Positions 15,645 to 22,866 of a stretch of 64,000 nt of DNA are shown in pieces. The notes beneath the pieces are model-generated. The model was not told where the DNA came from. It did no database searches and was given only the letters and a program-made list of their open reading frames with translations. The position numbers and the translations under genes are program-made. Positions within the stretch are counted from its first letter, which is position 1. Every line of letters starts with the position of its first letter. Source of the DNA: Terriglobales bacterium. GTDB taxonomy: Bacteria; Acidobacteriota; Terriglobia; Terriglobales; Acidobacteriaceae. The stretch covers positions 496,001-560,000 of the forward strand of contig JAICSO010000002.1 of the NCBI GenBank assembly GCA_025936825.1, read 5' to 3'.

Positions 15645-15680
15645 AAGCCCCGGATGACTACCGGGGCTTTTGCTTTTAAG
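15645..15680 (+). terminator. Intrinsic terminator after the tRNA-like RNA
   Basis: AAGCCCCGG, loop ATGACTA and CCGGGGCTT, followed by TTGCTTTT. It shows that the region 15487-15676 is one transcription unit. Confidence 0.85.
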
Positions 15681-15690
15681 CCGGCTGTTC

Positions 15691-15840
15691 TGGCGCAGCC
15701 CTTCCAGGGCTGCGATGAATTAGCTGGTGAAGTTGAGAGCTTTAGCCGCTGAGGTTGGGATTTACCTCAGCGGCTAAAGCCGTCATCTTTTTTTTTGCTG
15801 ACCGAAATCGCAGGGGTGAAACCCCTGCGCCACCCAAAAC
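15691..15840. repeat. Dispersed repeat, family T copy 1
   Basis: Contains three nested hairpins: GCAGCCCTTCCAGGGCTGC; TTTAGCCGCTGAGGT with ACCTCAGCGGCTAAA; and GCAGGGGTGAAACCCCTGC, ending GCCACCCAAAAC. Further copies lie at 17530, 18051 and 19770 (partial). Confidence 0.8.
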
Positions 15841-15895
15841 AACTGTGCCCCGCGTCACCGCAGGGGTGAACCTCTGTGCCACCGAAAACACATTG

Positions 15896-16115
15896 GCCCG
15901 ACGTTTGTGGTTCCCATGTCTCGAAAACCGCGAGACCCTTCGACTTTGCTCAGGGCTGGCTATGGGGCACCCGATTTGTTTTTACGACGGCAGGCCTGGG
16001 CCACCCGCGAGACCCTTCGACTTCGCTCAGGGCAGGCTATGGGGCACCCGATTTGTTTTTGCGACTGCAGACCTGGGCCAGCCGCCAAAGTCCCGACCTC
16101 GGTCGAGGCGCACCG
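15896..16115. repeat. Direct repeat of about 78 bases, two copies
   Basis: The block GCGAGACCCTTCGACTT.GC, then CTCAGGGC.GGCTATGGGGC and ACCCGATTTGTTTTT up to a GGCCTGGGCCACCC-like end occurs at about 15930-16007 and again at 16008-16085. It is part of the same repeat that carries the ATGTCTCG hairpin. No gene. Confidence 0.7.
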
Positions 16116-16183
16116 ACGTTGGGAAGGAGTCGAACGGGATGGGGGCAGCGTCAATGGTAGCGCCAGCCAGCCCCCTCCTGGAG

Positions 16184-17206
16184 TTAATGCGGGCGCGATC
16201 CGGCCGGGCCAATTGGTCTTAATAGATATGCGTGAACCGTGCCGGTCGCCAAGATAAGCCCTGTCCCCGTGATCAATCCGGAAGCGTTAATCGCGCGCGC
16301 CTCAAACAGCGTCCAACCGGGCTCTGATGGAATAAGCGTGTTCAAGTCGCGTACCTTTCCTTCCGAAAACAAAACCGCAACGTTGTCAGCCTGGCCCACG
16401 GCTTTTCCCGCACTGTTCACTCCAAACGCCCAGCTTGTTTTACCACCGGGAAGAGCGCCAAGGTCGTGCATGACGCCTTTCGTCCACATGAACGCATGGA
16501 AACGGTTCTCGCCAACGTCCGCAACTCCCACAACGTGGCCAGAGTTGCTGACTGCGCAGGCCTGAGACCATTTTCCCTGGGGTAGTGTCCCCAGGTCACG
16601 CATAACGTCCTTGCTACGTAGAAATGCATGCATGTCGTTAGTCTGTGTGATCGTATATCCCACCACCAAGCCAGCATCGTTAATGCTGAAGGCCTGCCCA
16701 CCGTGCCCGTTCGGAAGCGTACCGAGGTCCCACATCGAGTTATGGAAGTACAGGAAGGGACGCCTACCAACCGTCACGCTATAGGCATCCCCCACAATCT
16801 TTCCGCCATTGTTAATGTCGTAGGCTTCACTGTAGTGACCGCCAGCAAAGGAGCCGAGATCGCGCATGCCGTCATCCGACCACAAAAAAGCATGCCAGTC
16901 CCCCGCGCCCACATCGGAGACGCCAACCACCTGTCCGGCTTCGTTGATTCCATACGCGATACTGAAAGTACCGCCAGCTAGTGTTCCTAAGTCTTGCATC
17001 GCTCCATCACTCCAGCGAAAGGCATGTTTATTGCCATCTGGCGTGGTGCAGTATCCGGATACCTGGTTGTGATTGTTGATCGCATAACTCTGACTCATGC
17101 CGCCCCCGGGGCAACTACCGAGGTCGGTAACTTCATATCGCTGAGCTGCACACCAACATGAGGACAGTAATAAACACAAGCACAATCCGGAGTTAAGTCT
17201 GCTCAT
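16184..17206 (-). CDS. Exported HAF-family extracellular repeat protein
   Basis: 340 residues; signal peptide at about 1-21 (ending SCWCAA). The rest is six HAF repeats of 46-48 residues, each with HAFRW/HAFLW, a DLGTL- or DLGSF-type strand, an S-x-A-x-x-I-N turn and a GQVVG- or GKIVG-like strand, the signature of the 'probable extracellular repeat, HAF family'. The repeats probably build a beta-propeller-like surface. There is no catalytic motif. The last repeat degenerates (NTLIPSEPGWTLFEARAIN). It is flanked on both sides by dispersed repeats. Function is unknown; such proteins are abundant in acidobacteria and planctomycetes. Confidence 0.88.
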   Translation of the reverse strand: MSRLNSGLCLCLLLSSCWCAAQRYEVTDLGSCPGGGMSQSYAINNHNQVSGYCTTPDGNKHAFRWSDGAMQDLGTLAGGTFSIAYGINEAGQVVGVSDVGAGDWHAFLWSDDGMRDLGSFAGGHYSEAYDINNGGKIVGDAYSVTVGRRPFLYFHNSMWDLGTLPNGHGGQAFSINDAGLVVGYTITQTNDMHAFLRSKDVMRDLGTLPQGKWSQACAVSNSGHVVGVADVGENRFHAFMWTKGVMHDLGALPGGKTSWAFGVNSAGKAVGQADNVAVLFSEGKVRDLNTLIPSEPGWTLFEARAINASGLITGTGLILATGTVHAYLLRPIGPAGSRPH

Positions 17207-17529
17207 TGGATTCCTCCCTTTGAAGGTCCGTGCGGTGGATATGAGTTGTTAGTGAACTGGAATTATCTTTTACGCGATGAGGGGTCGCCCCCAGCGGGTG
17301 CTGCGTCCTGCACGGTGGGAACTGCTCTTCGTGGGAGGCGACACAATAGTGCCACTTCTCGTCAGAAGTTGCAATGCGCGTTGTCACAGACAAGCGCTCG
17401 CGCCGGAGTGGTCCGCAGTCGGTGCCTCTATAAACGAGCTCGATGAACCCTGTGCAGTGGTGCCACATGTTACATCCAACAACACGCCTGCCCTAAGCAA
17501 GTGACTACAACGCCCCCGACGTTCTGGTT
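17207..17529. other. Gene-poor stretch
   Basis: About 320 bases with no convincing gene, RNA or hairpin repeat. Confidence 0.4.
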
Positions 17530-17680
17530 TGGGTGGCGCAGGCATTCAAGGGCTGCGATGAAGGACCTGATGAGTTGAGGGCTTTAGCCCCTGAAGTTGG
17601 GATTTACCTCAGCGGCTAAAGCCGTCACCTTTTTGCTGACCTGAATCGCAGGGGTGAAACCCCTGCGCCACCCAAAACAC
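17530..17680. repeat. Dispersed repeat, family T copy 2
   Basis: Same order of segments as copy 1: TGGCGCAGGCATTCAAGGGC, the GGGCTTTAGCCCCTGAAGTT / ACCTCAGCGGCTAAAGCC hairpin and GCAGGGGTGAAACCCCTGC. Confidence 0.8.
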
Positions 17681-17728
17681 ATTGTGCAACGTGCGTGGTT
17701 CGCACACTCGACATAGAGTTACAGACAC

Positions 17729-17868
17729 TGCGTCATCCCGAACGGCGGCGGTCTTCAGCCGACGGAGGGACCTTGCGTGGAGCACCTCGGAATTGTTCCA
17801 GGAGTTCACGGTGCTGCACGCCAGATCCCTCCGCCCGCCGGTGAGTGCGCGGGCGTTCGGGATGACGC
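17729..17868. repeat. Dispersed inverted repeat, family A copy
   Basis: TGCGTCATCCCGAACGGCGG at the left and GCGTTCGGGATGACGC at the right are inverse complements. The interior GAGGGACCTTGCGTGGAGCA and CTGCACGCCAGATCCCTCC also pair, giving a near-complete hairpin. Confidence 0.8.
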
Positions 17869-17999
17869 CTCATGGTCGAGGGAAGGTTCAACTTATGTGC
17901 AGGCGTTCGTGGTACCCACCCTTCGAAGACCGCGAAACATGGGGCACCTCTCTACGGTGGCAGACCTGGGCCGCCCGGCGTTGACGACGCACAGGGTAC

Positions 18000-18030
18000 G
18001 AAGCCCCGCTAAGTTGCGGGGTTTTTTATT
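18000..18030 (+). terminator. Terminator-like hairpin without an obvious gene
   Basis: AAGCCCCGCTAAGTTGCGGGGTTTTTTATT. It lies in repeat-rich DNA and no upstream gene points into it, so it may belong to an unseen small RNA or be a relic. Confidence 0.5.
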
Positions 18031-18050
18031 TATGCCTGATGTTTTGGTTT

Positions 18051-18203
18051 TGGGTGGCGCAGCCTTTTAAGGGCTGCGATGAATGGCCTGATGAAGTTGA
18101 GGGCTTTAGCCTCTGAGGTGGGGATTAACCTCAGCGGCTGAAGCCGTCATTTTTTTGCTGAATTGAATCGCAGGGGTGAAACCCCCGCGCCACCCAAAAC
18201 ACA
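18051..18203. repeat. Dispersed repeat, family T copy 3
   Basis: As copies 1 and 2: TGGCGCAGCCTTTTAAGGGC, GGCTTTAGCCTCTGAGGT with ACCTCAGCGGCTGAAGCC, then GCAGGGGTGAAACCCCCGC and CCACCCAAAACACATTGTGC. An unrelated repeat with CCTGAGCGACTGAGCGGAGC follows at about 18251. Confidence 0.8.
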
Positions 18204-18402
18204 TTGTGCAGGCGTTCGCAGTTTCCATCCTTCCCAAAACCGGGGAAGAGCCTGCCCTGAGCGACTGAGCGGAGCGAAGGAGTCGAATGGGATGGGGCAC
18301 CCGGCCGGGTGAAACGATTTCTATGGTGCAGGCACCATTCTTTTGAGATACAGCCGCACAACTCCGGGTCATAGCCGGCTGCTATCCGCGAAAGGAGTAA
18401 GC

Positions 18403-18987
18403 ATGTCTAGACTTCGATTATGCGCGGCTCTATCCCTACTCGGCCTGGCGACGGGATGCTGTAACCCCGGGAATATTGGCTCCGTGCCAGTGACTCTCAA
18501 TGGGCAGCAAACCAATATGTGGTGCTGGGCAGCCAGTGGACAGATGACGATGAACTACCTGCATTCAGCGTCTAACGTCCAGCAATGCGATGAAGCGAAC
18601 AAACGTTTCGGCCGTAGCGATTGCTGTAACTCTCCGGTGCCGAACGCCTGCGTCAACGGAGGCTGGCCCGAGTATGACAAGTACAGTTTTTCCGCCGACA
18701 CTACCTCCAATGCTCCGCTGACGTTTGCCCAGATTCAAAGCCAGATTTACTGCGCCAGGAAGCCTTTTGCGTTCTCGTGGCACTGGAACGGCGGTGGTGG
18801 GCACATGATGGTCGCGACAGGGTACGTCACCATTGGCGGCACAAACTACGTCAGCGTCAACAATCCATGGCCACCCACCGGAGGCGTGCAAGAAGTTGAT
18901 ACCTATGACGAGTACGTGGGCGGAGCCAGCTACGATCATACCCACTGGAACGATTACTACAACATCACATATAAAGGGGGACAATAA
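18403..18987 (+). CDS. Lipoprotein cysteine protease, papain-like (AvrRpt2/C70-like)
   Basis: 194 residues. The ATG at 18403 opens a short lipoprotein-like signal ending LATGC (Cys19). The domain has the papain-like arrangement of small bacterial proteases: QQTNMWCWAASGQMTMNYL (about 35-53), with the WCWAA nucleophile cysteine at about 42; SDCCNSP; then FSWHWNGGGGHMMVATGYV (His about 136) and YVSVNNPWPP as the Asn/Asp position. This matches the AvrRpt2-like cysteine protease family (PF12385 type), some members of which are secreted effectors. A lipoprotein gene follows after one base. The anchor predicts a periplasmic or surface location. Confidence 0.83.
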   Translation: MSRLRLCAALSLLGLATGCCNPGNIGSVPVTLNGQQTNMWCWAASGQMTMNYLHSASNVQQCDEANKRFGRSDCCNSPVPNACVNGGWPEYDKYSFSADTTSNAPLTFAQIQSQIYCARKPFAFSWHWNGGGGHMMVATGYVTIGGTNYVSVNNPWPPTGGVQEVDTYDEYVGGASYDHTHWNDYYNITYKGGQ

Positions 18988-18988
18988 T

Positions 18989-19618
18989 ATGCGGTCCCTT
19001 CTATTGATGCTTTCTTTATTGCTGGTGACGGCTGGTTGTGAGCGCGCCAGTGAGCCCCAGAAGCCGCCGGCATCACAGCCGCAAGAAGCTGCTGATGATG
19101 GGTTGAGCGTACTGAAGAAGATGGTGAATGAGCAGAACTATCGCGCGATGGGTTTCGATTCTGCCGATCAGGTCAATCAGGCGCAACTCGGCTCGCCGCT
19201 GTCAGTCTCCGATATTGGACTGGATCAACTCAAGGGGTACAAAGCTGGAGCGAAGCCTGATTCCCTGCTGACGCAGAGCAATCGGACGATGTATCCAGTA
19301 ACGGTGGGCGGAGATGTGAAATCGTCAGTCACGATTACGCAGCGTGACAACGGGTACCGCGCATCTACATTCGGCGACGCGGAGATCATCAAAAGCCTGT
19401 CCCGCTATCGCAAGACTGAGTCGCAGGGCGACTTTGTTGTCCGCGTACCAGCCCTGGCGATGTACTTCCTTGCCAGGCGGGTTGACGATCGCGTATTGGT
19501 AATCCCCATCATCGACGATCCCAGGTTGAAGGTGAAGGTCGGTGAGGCGGTGCCTCTGGAAACGGTGATAGCGCAATTGGTACCGCTCGCGAATGGCTAC
19601 AACGGCGAACCTATGTAG
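18989..19618 (+). CDS. Lipoprotein of unknown function, cotranscribed with the cysteine protease
   Basis: 209 residues from the ATG at 18989 (AAAGGGGG nearby as ribosome site, one base after the upstream stop). Signal MRSLLLMLSLLLVTAGC gives a lipidated Cys17. A Pro/Gln-rich spacer (SEPQKPPASQPQEAADDG) leads to a domain with two similar motifs: YRAMGFDSADQVNQAQLGSP, and later DRVLVIPIIDDPRLKVKVGE. No enzyme signature is visible. The tight coupling suggests an accessory protein of the protease, such as a substrate carrier, activator or self-protection inhibitor; that is inference from position only. Confidence 0.78.
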   Translation: MRSLLLMLSLLLVTAGCERASEPQKPPASQPQEAADDGLSVLKKMVNEQNYRAMGFDSADQVNQAQLGSPLSVSDIGLDQLKGYKAGAKPDSLLTQSNRTMYPVTVGGDVKSSVTITQRDNGYRASTFGDAEIIKSLSRYRKTESQGDFVVRVPALAMYFLARRVDDRVLVIPIIDDPRLKVKVGEAVPLETVIAQLVPLANGYNGEPM

Positions 19619-19769
19619 CGCGGGCGTCGGGAGGGGACCGAAGGGTGGAGAACTTTCCGTCCCGCTTTTCCGACCGCGCGCGCACAGATGCGGAGCCGGA
19701 AGGAGTCGCCTAGGCGGCGCCACCCAAAACACATTTGTGCAGGCGTTCGTGGTTTTTGCTTTCGGTCTA

Positions 19770-19965
19770 ACTTCACCGGCTAGAGCCGTCATTTCTCTTC
19801 AGGATTGAATCGCAGGGGTGAAACACCTGCGTCAGCCAAAACACTCGTGCAGGCGTTTGTGGTTCCAATGTCTCGAAAATCGCGAGACATGGGGCACCCC
19901 TCTACGGTGGCAGACCTGGGGCACCCGCCCACCCCTCAGTTGTGGTGGTGCAAAGGATGGGGCAC
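19770..19965. repeat. Family T partial copy followed by the ATGTCTCG hairpin repeat
   Basis: ACCGGCTAGAGCCGTCATTT, GCAGGGGTGAAACACCTGCG, then CAATGTCTCGAAAATCGCGA and GGGGCACCCCTCTACGGTGG. The 3' end of the next gene on the minus strand reads into this repeat (about 19902-19960). Confidence 0.65.
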
Positions 19966-21245
19966 CAGGCCGATTTCTTTCGTTGTTTGTAAGCAACGGC
20001 GAGTTGCAGAATTTCTTGGTGAGATACTGGCCCAAACTTCGATTTCAAGATGTCAGCTATTCCACTCTCCTCTGCAAGCGATGCCACCGTGAGAATTATG
20101 ACGATGCCCTCCAGTGCAATGAATTTCCCTGGTATCTTCATCGAATCTCTTTCAACGTATTCGCGTAAGAAATCTTCTGCCCAGCCGTGCGCCGCGCGGA
20201 ACATTCGGTCCACATCACGCAAGAAAGTCAGACCGAACACTCGACAAACCTCAACGGCCGGCACAATCACGCCCCATCCACCGACATTTCCGCCAGCTTC
20301 GATCAACGCTCGTATCCAATATCGTGGTTCATCGCCATTCGGGATATAAGCTCGAAGTGAGTCCTCCGAAACAACATCGTCGAGGCTAAATTTGCTTTTG
20401 TCGGGGTTGACAGGGAGTCTCTCTCCTGGGCCCAATTCAATTGATCCAGCCAAGACTTTACCGCCGCAAACGAGGATCGGCATCACACCCTCAAAACGAT
20501 CTCCTTCGTTTGCGGTGTAAAACATCGGGTTGTCTACTGCGGTCCTGGCTGAGGTTGACTGCCTCGGTGTCTCAAATGTGGCTTGCGGCTTTTCTGCAGC
20601 TGACTTGGGCAAGGTAACGACCGTTAGATTCTTTCCGACAGTATTGTTGGTATTGGAGACTCGCCGGATGACTTGGGCCAGCAGACGGACAATCTCTAAC
20701 GGGTGAACGGATCGTTCTACGCATGACCGAACCTGCCTCTCTAATTCGAAGCGCCAGTCTGGTTCAACCCACGCTCCAACCGGCCTGCATATCTTGAAAA
20801 GCTCGTTTCGTTCGAGGATTTGACTCTTTACGTCGAATTCCTCTTTTGCACTTGCAAGCCAATCACCCGTCGCGTCGAGGGCGTTGGAAATTGTGCAGCG
20901 GACAGCGAGAAGGTCGCTTCCGTCCCTTGCCCAACCGGCGCCGACGAACGTGTGTCGCCTTCGCAAAGCATCACAAGAGCGGAGTTCGTTAGTGGCGCTT
21001 TCTCGAACGTGCTCAATTGCCTCGGTTCCGCTTGACCGTTCGTTTAGTCGCCGGGCTAACCATGTATCGGTGTTCTGCAAGCCGATCTCTGCCAATCCGC
21101 AGTACGAAAAGGCAAACGCGGAGCACAAAACCACCACCTTATTTCTACGATCCTCAATTAGAGTTCCGGTTAAAGCCGAAGTGACTCGACGATCCGCGAC
21201 TTGGATCACGTAGTCATGAGTGAGAGCACCAAGGACGAGAGTCAT
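19902..21245 (-). CDS. Protein of unknown function with a proteasome-like N-terminus
   Basis: 447 residues. The N-terminus MTLVLGALTHDYVIQVADRR, followed by VTS and later RRNKVVVLCSAFAFSYCGLAEIG, resembles the start of Ntn-hydrolase (proteasome beta-like) domains: Thr2 would be the nucleophile after Met removal, with ADRR and the NKVVVL strand in the usual places. The middle and C-terminal parts (ELERQVRSCVERSVHPLEIV, VGGWGVIVPAVEVCRVFG, FLREYVERDSMKIPGKFIALEG) match nothing recognised. Base composition is lower in GC than its neighbours, and the last 20 residues read into a dispersed repeat, so the natural end may have been lost. Probably acquired; the function is unknown and the fold assignment tentative. 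Confidence 0.6.
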   Translation of the reverse strand: MTLVLGALTHDYVIQVADRRVTSALTGTLIEDRRNKVVVLCSAFAFSYCGLAEIGLQNTDTWLARRLNERSSGTEAIEHVRESATNELRSCDALRRRHTFVGAGWARDGSDLLAVRCTISNALDATGDWLASAKEEFDVKSQILERNELFKICRPVGAWVEPDWRFELERQVRSCVERSVHPLEIVRLLAQVIRRVSNTNNTVGKNLTVVTLPKSAAEKPQATFETPRQSTSARTAVDNPMFYTANEGDRFEGVMPILVCGGKVLAGSIELGPGERLPVNPDKSKFSLDDVVSEDSLRAYIPNGDEPRYWIRALIEAGGNVGGWGVIVPAVEVCRVFGLTFLRDVDRMFRAAHGWAEDFLREYVERDSMKIPGKFIALEGIVIILTVASLAEESGIADILKSKFGPVSHQEILQLAVAYKQRKKSAWCPILCTTTTEGWAGAPGLPP

Positions 21246-21277
21246 GGAATTGCGAGATTCGTCTCACGACTAACACC

Positions 21278-22243
21278 TTACCAGCCTCTGGTTTGCAGCA
21301 TTTGCGCTTCGTCCATGGCGCTGACGGCGAGGCCTTTCATTGAGCTGGGCACGTCTTCCGACACTTCAAGTAATACTTTAGGGTCGTTGAAGTGGGTGGC
21401 GGCCATCACGATGGCGCGGGCGCGGCGCTCTGCTTCCTCGGGCGGAGCAAAGGCGCAGGTGTCGTCGTACGAGTGCGTCGATAGGGAATGCGTGCACGAA
21501 GTGCGATTTCCCATGAAAATCCCGGAGCCGACGAACACGGCCTCCGCGCCGAGCTGCATCACGAGAGACGCGTCGGCGGGCGTGGCGATGCCTCCGGCGG
21601 AGAAGTTTGGCACGGGCAGCTTCCCTTCTTTCGCGACCAGCTTCACCAACTCATAAGGCGCCTGCAGTTCCTTGGCTTTTGCGTAGAGCTCCTGCTCGCT
21701 GAGGACGGTGAGAATCTTCATGTCCTGCACGATCTGGCGCATGTGCTTGACGGCGTGCACAACGTCTCCGGTGCCGGCCTCGCCCTTGGTGCGGATCATG
21801 GCTGCGCCTTCGGCGATGCGGCGCAGAGCTTCTCCCAGATTGCGCGCGCCGCAAACGAACGGCACCTTGAAGGCGTGCTTATCCACGTGGTGGGCTTCGT
21901 CGGCGGGAGTGAGCACCTCGGATTCGTCGATGTAGTCCACGCCCAGCTCTTCGAGAACCTGCGCCTCGGCGAAGTGGCCGATGCGGCACTTGGCCATTAC
22001 CGGGATGGAGACGGCAGCCATGATCTCGCGAATCTTTTTGGGCGAGGCCATGCGGGCAACGCCGCCTTCGGCGCGGATTTGCGCGGGCACGCGCTCCAGG
22101 GCCATGACGGAGACGGCGCCGGCTTTTTCGGCGATCTCGGCTTGCTTGGCGTCGGTGACGTCCATGATGACGCCGCCTTTGAGCATTTCGGCGAGGCCGG
22201 TCTTCAGGCGAAGGCTAGTCGAATTTCCGTTGTTCTGGGACAT
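21278..22243 (-). CDS. pdxS: Pyridoxal 5'-phosphate synthase subunit PdxS
   Basis: 321 residues from the ATG at 22243. It is the synthase half of the DXP-independent vitamin B6 pathway, making PLP from ribose 5-phosphate, glyceraldehyde 3-phosphate and ammonia. The TIM-barrel signatures are clear: [20 protein letters not shown] (about 23-42), [59 protein letters not shown] and VGSGIF. The family is normally about 290-295 residues; the extra length includes an insertion of about 20 residues after GSGIF (around residues 240-268, with [16 protein letters not shown]). The glutaminase partner PdxT is not next to it or elsewhere in the window. Confidence 0.96.
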   Translation of the reverse strand: MSQNNGNSTSLRLKTGLAEMLKGGVIMDVTDAKQAEIAEKAGAVSVMALERVPAQIRAEGGVARMASPKKIREIMAAVSIPVMAKCRIGHFAEAQVLEELGVDYIDESEVLTPADEAHHVDKHAFKVPFVCGARNLGEALRRIAEGAAMIRTKGEAGTGDVVHAVKHMRQIVQDMKILTVLSEQELYAKAKELQAPYELVKLVAKEGKLPVPNFSAGGIATPADASLVMQLGAEAVFVGSGIFMGNRTSCTHSLSTHSYDDTCAFAPPEEAERRARAIVMAATHFNDPKVLLEVSEDVPSSMKGLAVSAMDEAQMLQTRGW

Positions 22244-22309
22244 AGGTGGACTCTTTTCGGATGAGCGCGAGTGTGCGCTGGGATCTGGTTCTATTTTACA
22301 GGGGTTTAA

Positions 22310-22860
22310 CCACAAAGGGCACTAAGGTACACGAAGGAAAACAGCCCCTTTACCACAGAGCACACTGAGTCCACAGAGGAACGCCACAGAGGAGCAAGAA
22401 GGCAAAAGCGAAAACCTCTACCACAGAGGGCACTGAGTTCACAGAGGCACGCCACAGAACAAGAAGACAAAAAGCGAAAACCTTCACCACAGGGGACACT
22501 GAGTCCACAGACGAACGCCACAGAGGAGCAAGAAGACAAAAGCGAAACCCTTTACCACAGAGGGCACTGAGTTCACAGAGGCACGCCACAGAGGAGCAAG
22601 AAGACAAAGCGAAAACCTTTGCCACAGAGGGCACTGAGTTCACAGAGGCACGCCACAGAGGAACAAGAAGACAAAAAGCGAAAACCTTCACCACAGGGGA
22701 CACTGACTCCACAGAGGAACGCCACAGAGGAGCAAGAAGGCAAAAGCGGAAACCTTTACCACAGAGGACACTGAGTCCACAGAGGAACGCCACAGAGGCA
22801 GACGAGAAGAAAAACTATCAACCGCAAAGGACGCAGAGATCGCAAAGAAATACCGGCCCA
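22310..22860. repeat. Tandem array, about 67-bp unit, seven copies
   Basis: Units begin ACCACAGAGGGCACTGAGTT, continue CACAGAGGCACGCCACAGAG and end AGCAAGAAGACAAAAGCGAA. Copies start near 22352, 22420, 22486, 22554, 22621, 22690 and 22757; the flanks contain degenerate partial units. Units differ at scattered positions and have no unique spacers, so this is not a CRISPR. Single copies of the CCACAGAGGACAC core lie elsewhere, for example near 25361, 31361 and 55605. Confidence 0.85.
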
Positions 22861-22866
22861 TCTTGT

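Noticed and set aside
15755-16222. 155-residue frame over repeats
   Set aside because: Repeat words are translated twice (PFDFAQGRLWGTRF type); it has no ribosome site and no homologous motif.
21488-22264. 258-residue plus-strand frame opposite pdxS
   Set aside because: Antisense shadow of a certain gene; composition is His/Gly/Asp-rich with no motif.
22310-22860. Possible CRISPR array or a protein read on the minus strand (147 residues, Leu/Ser/Cys-rich)
   Set aside because: Whole units repeat with no unique spacers, and the open frame is only the repeat read without stops.
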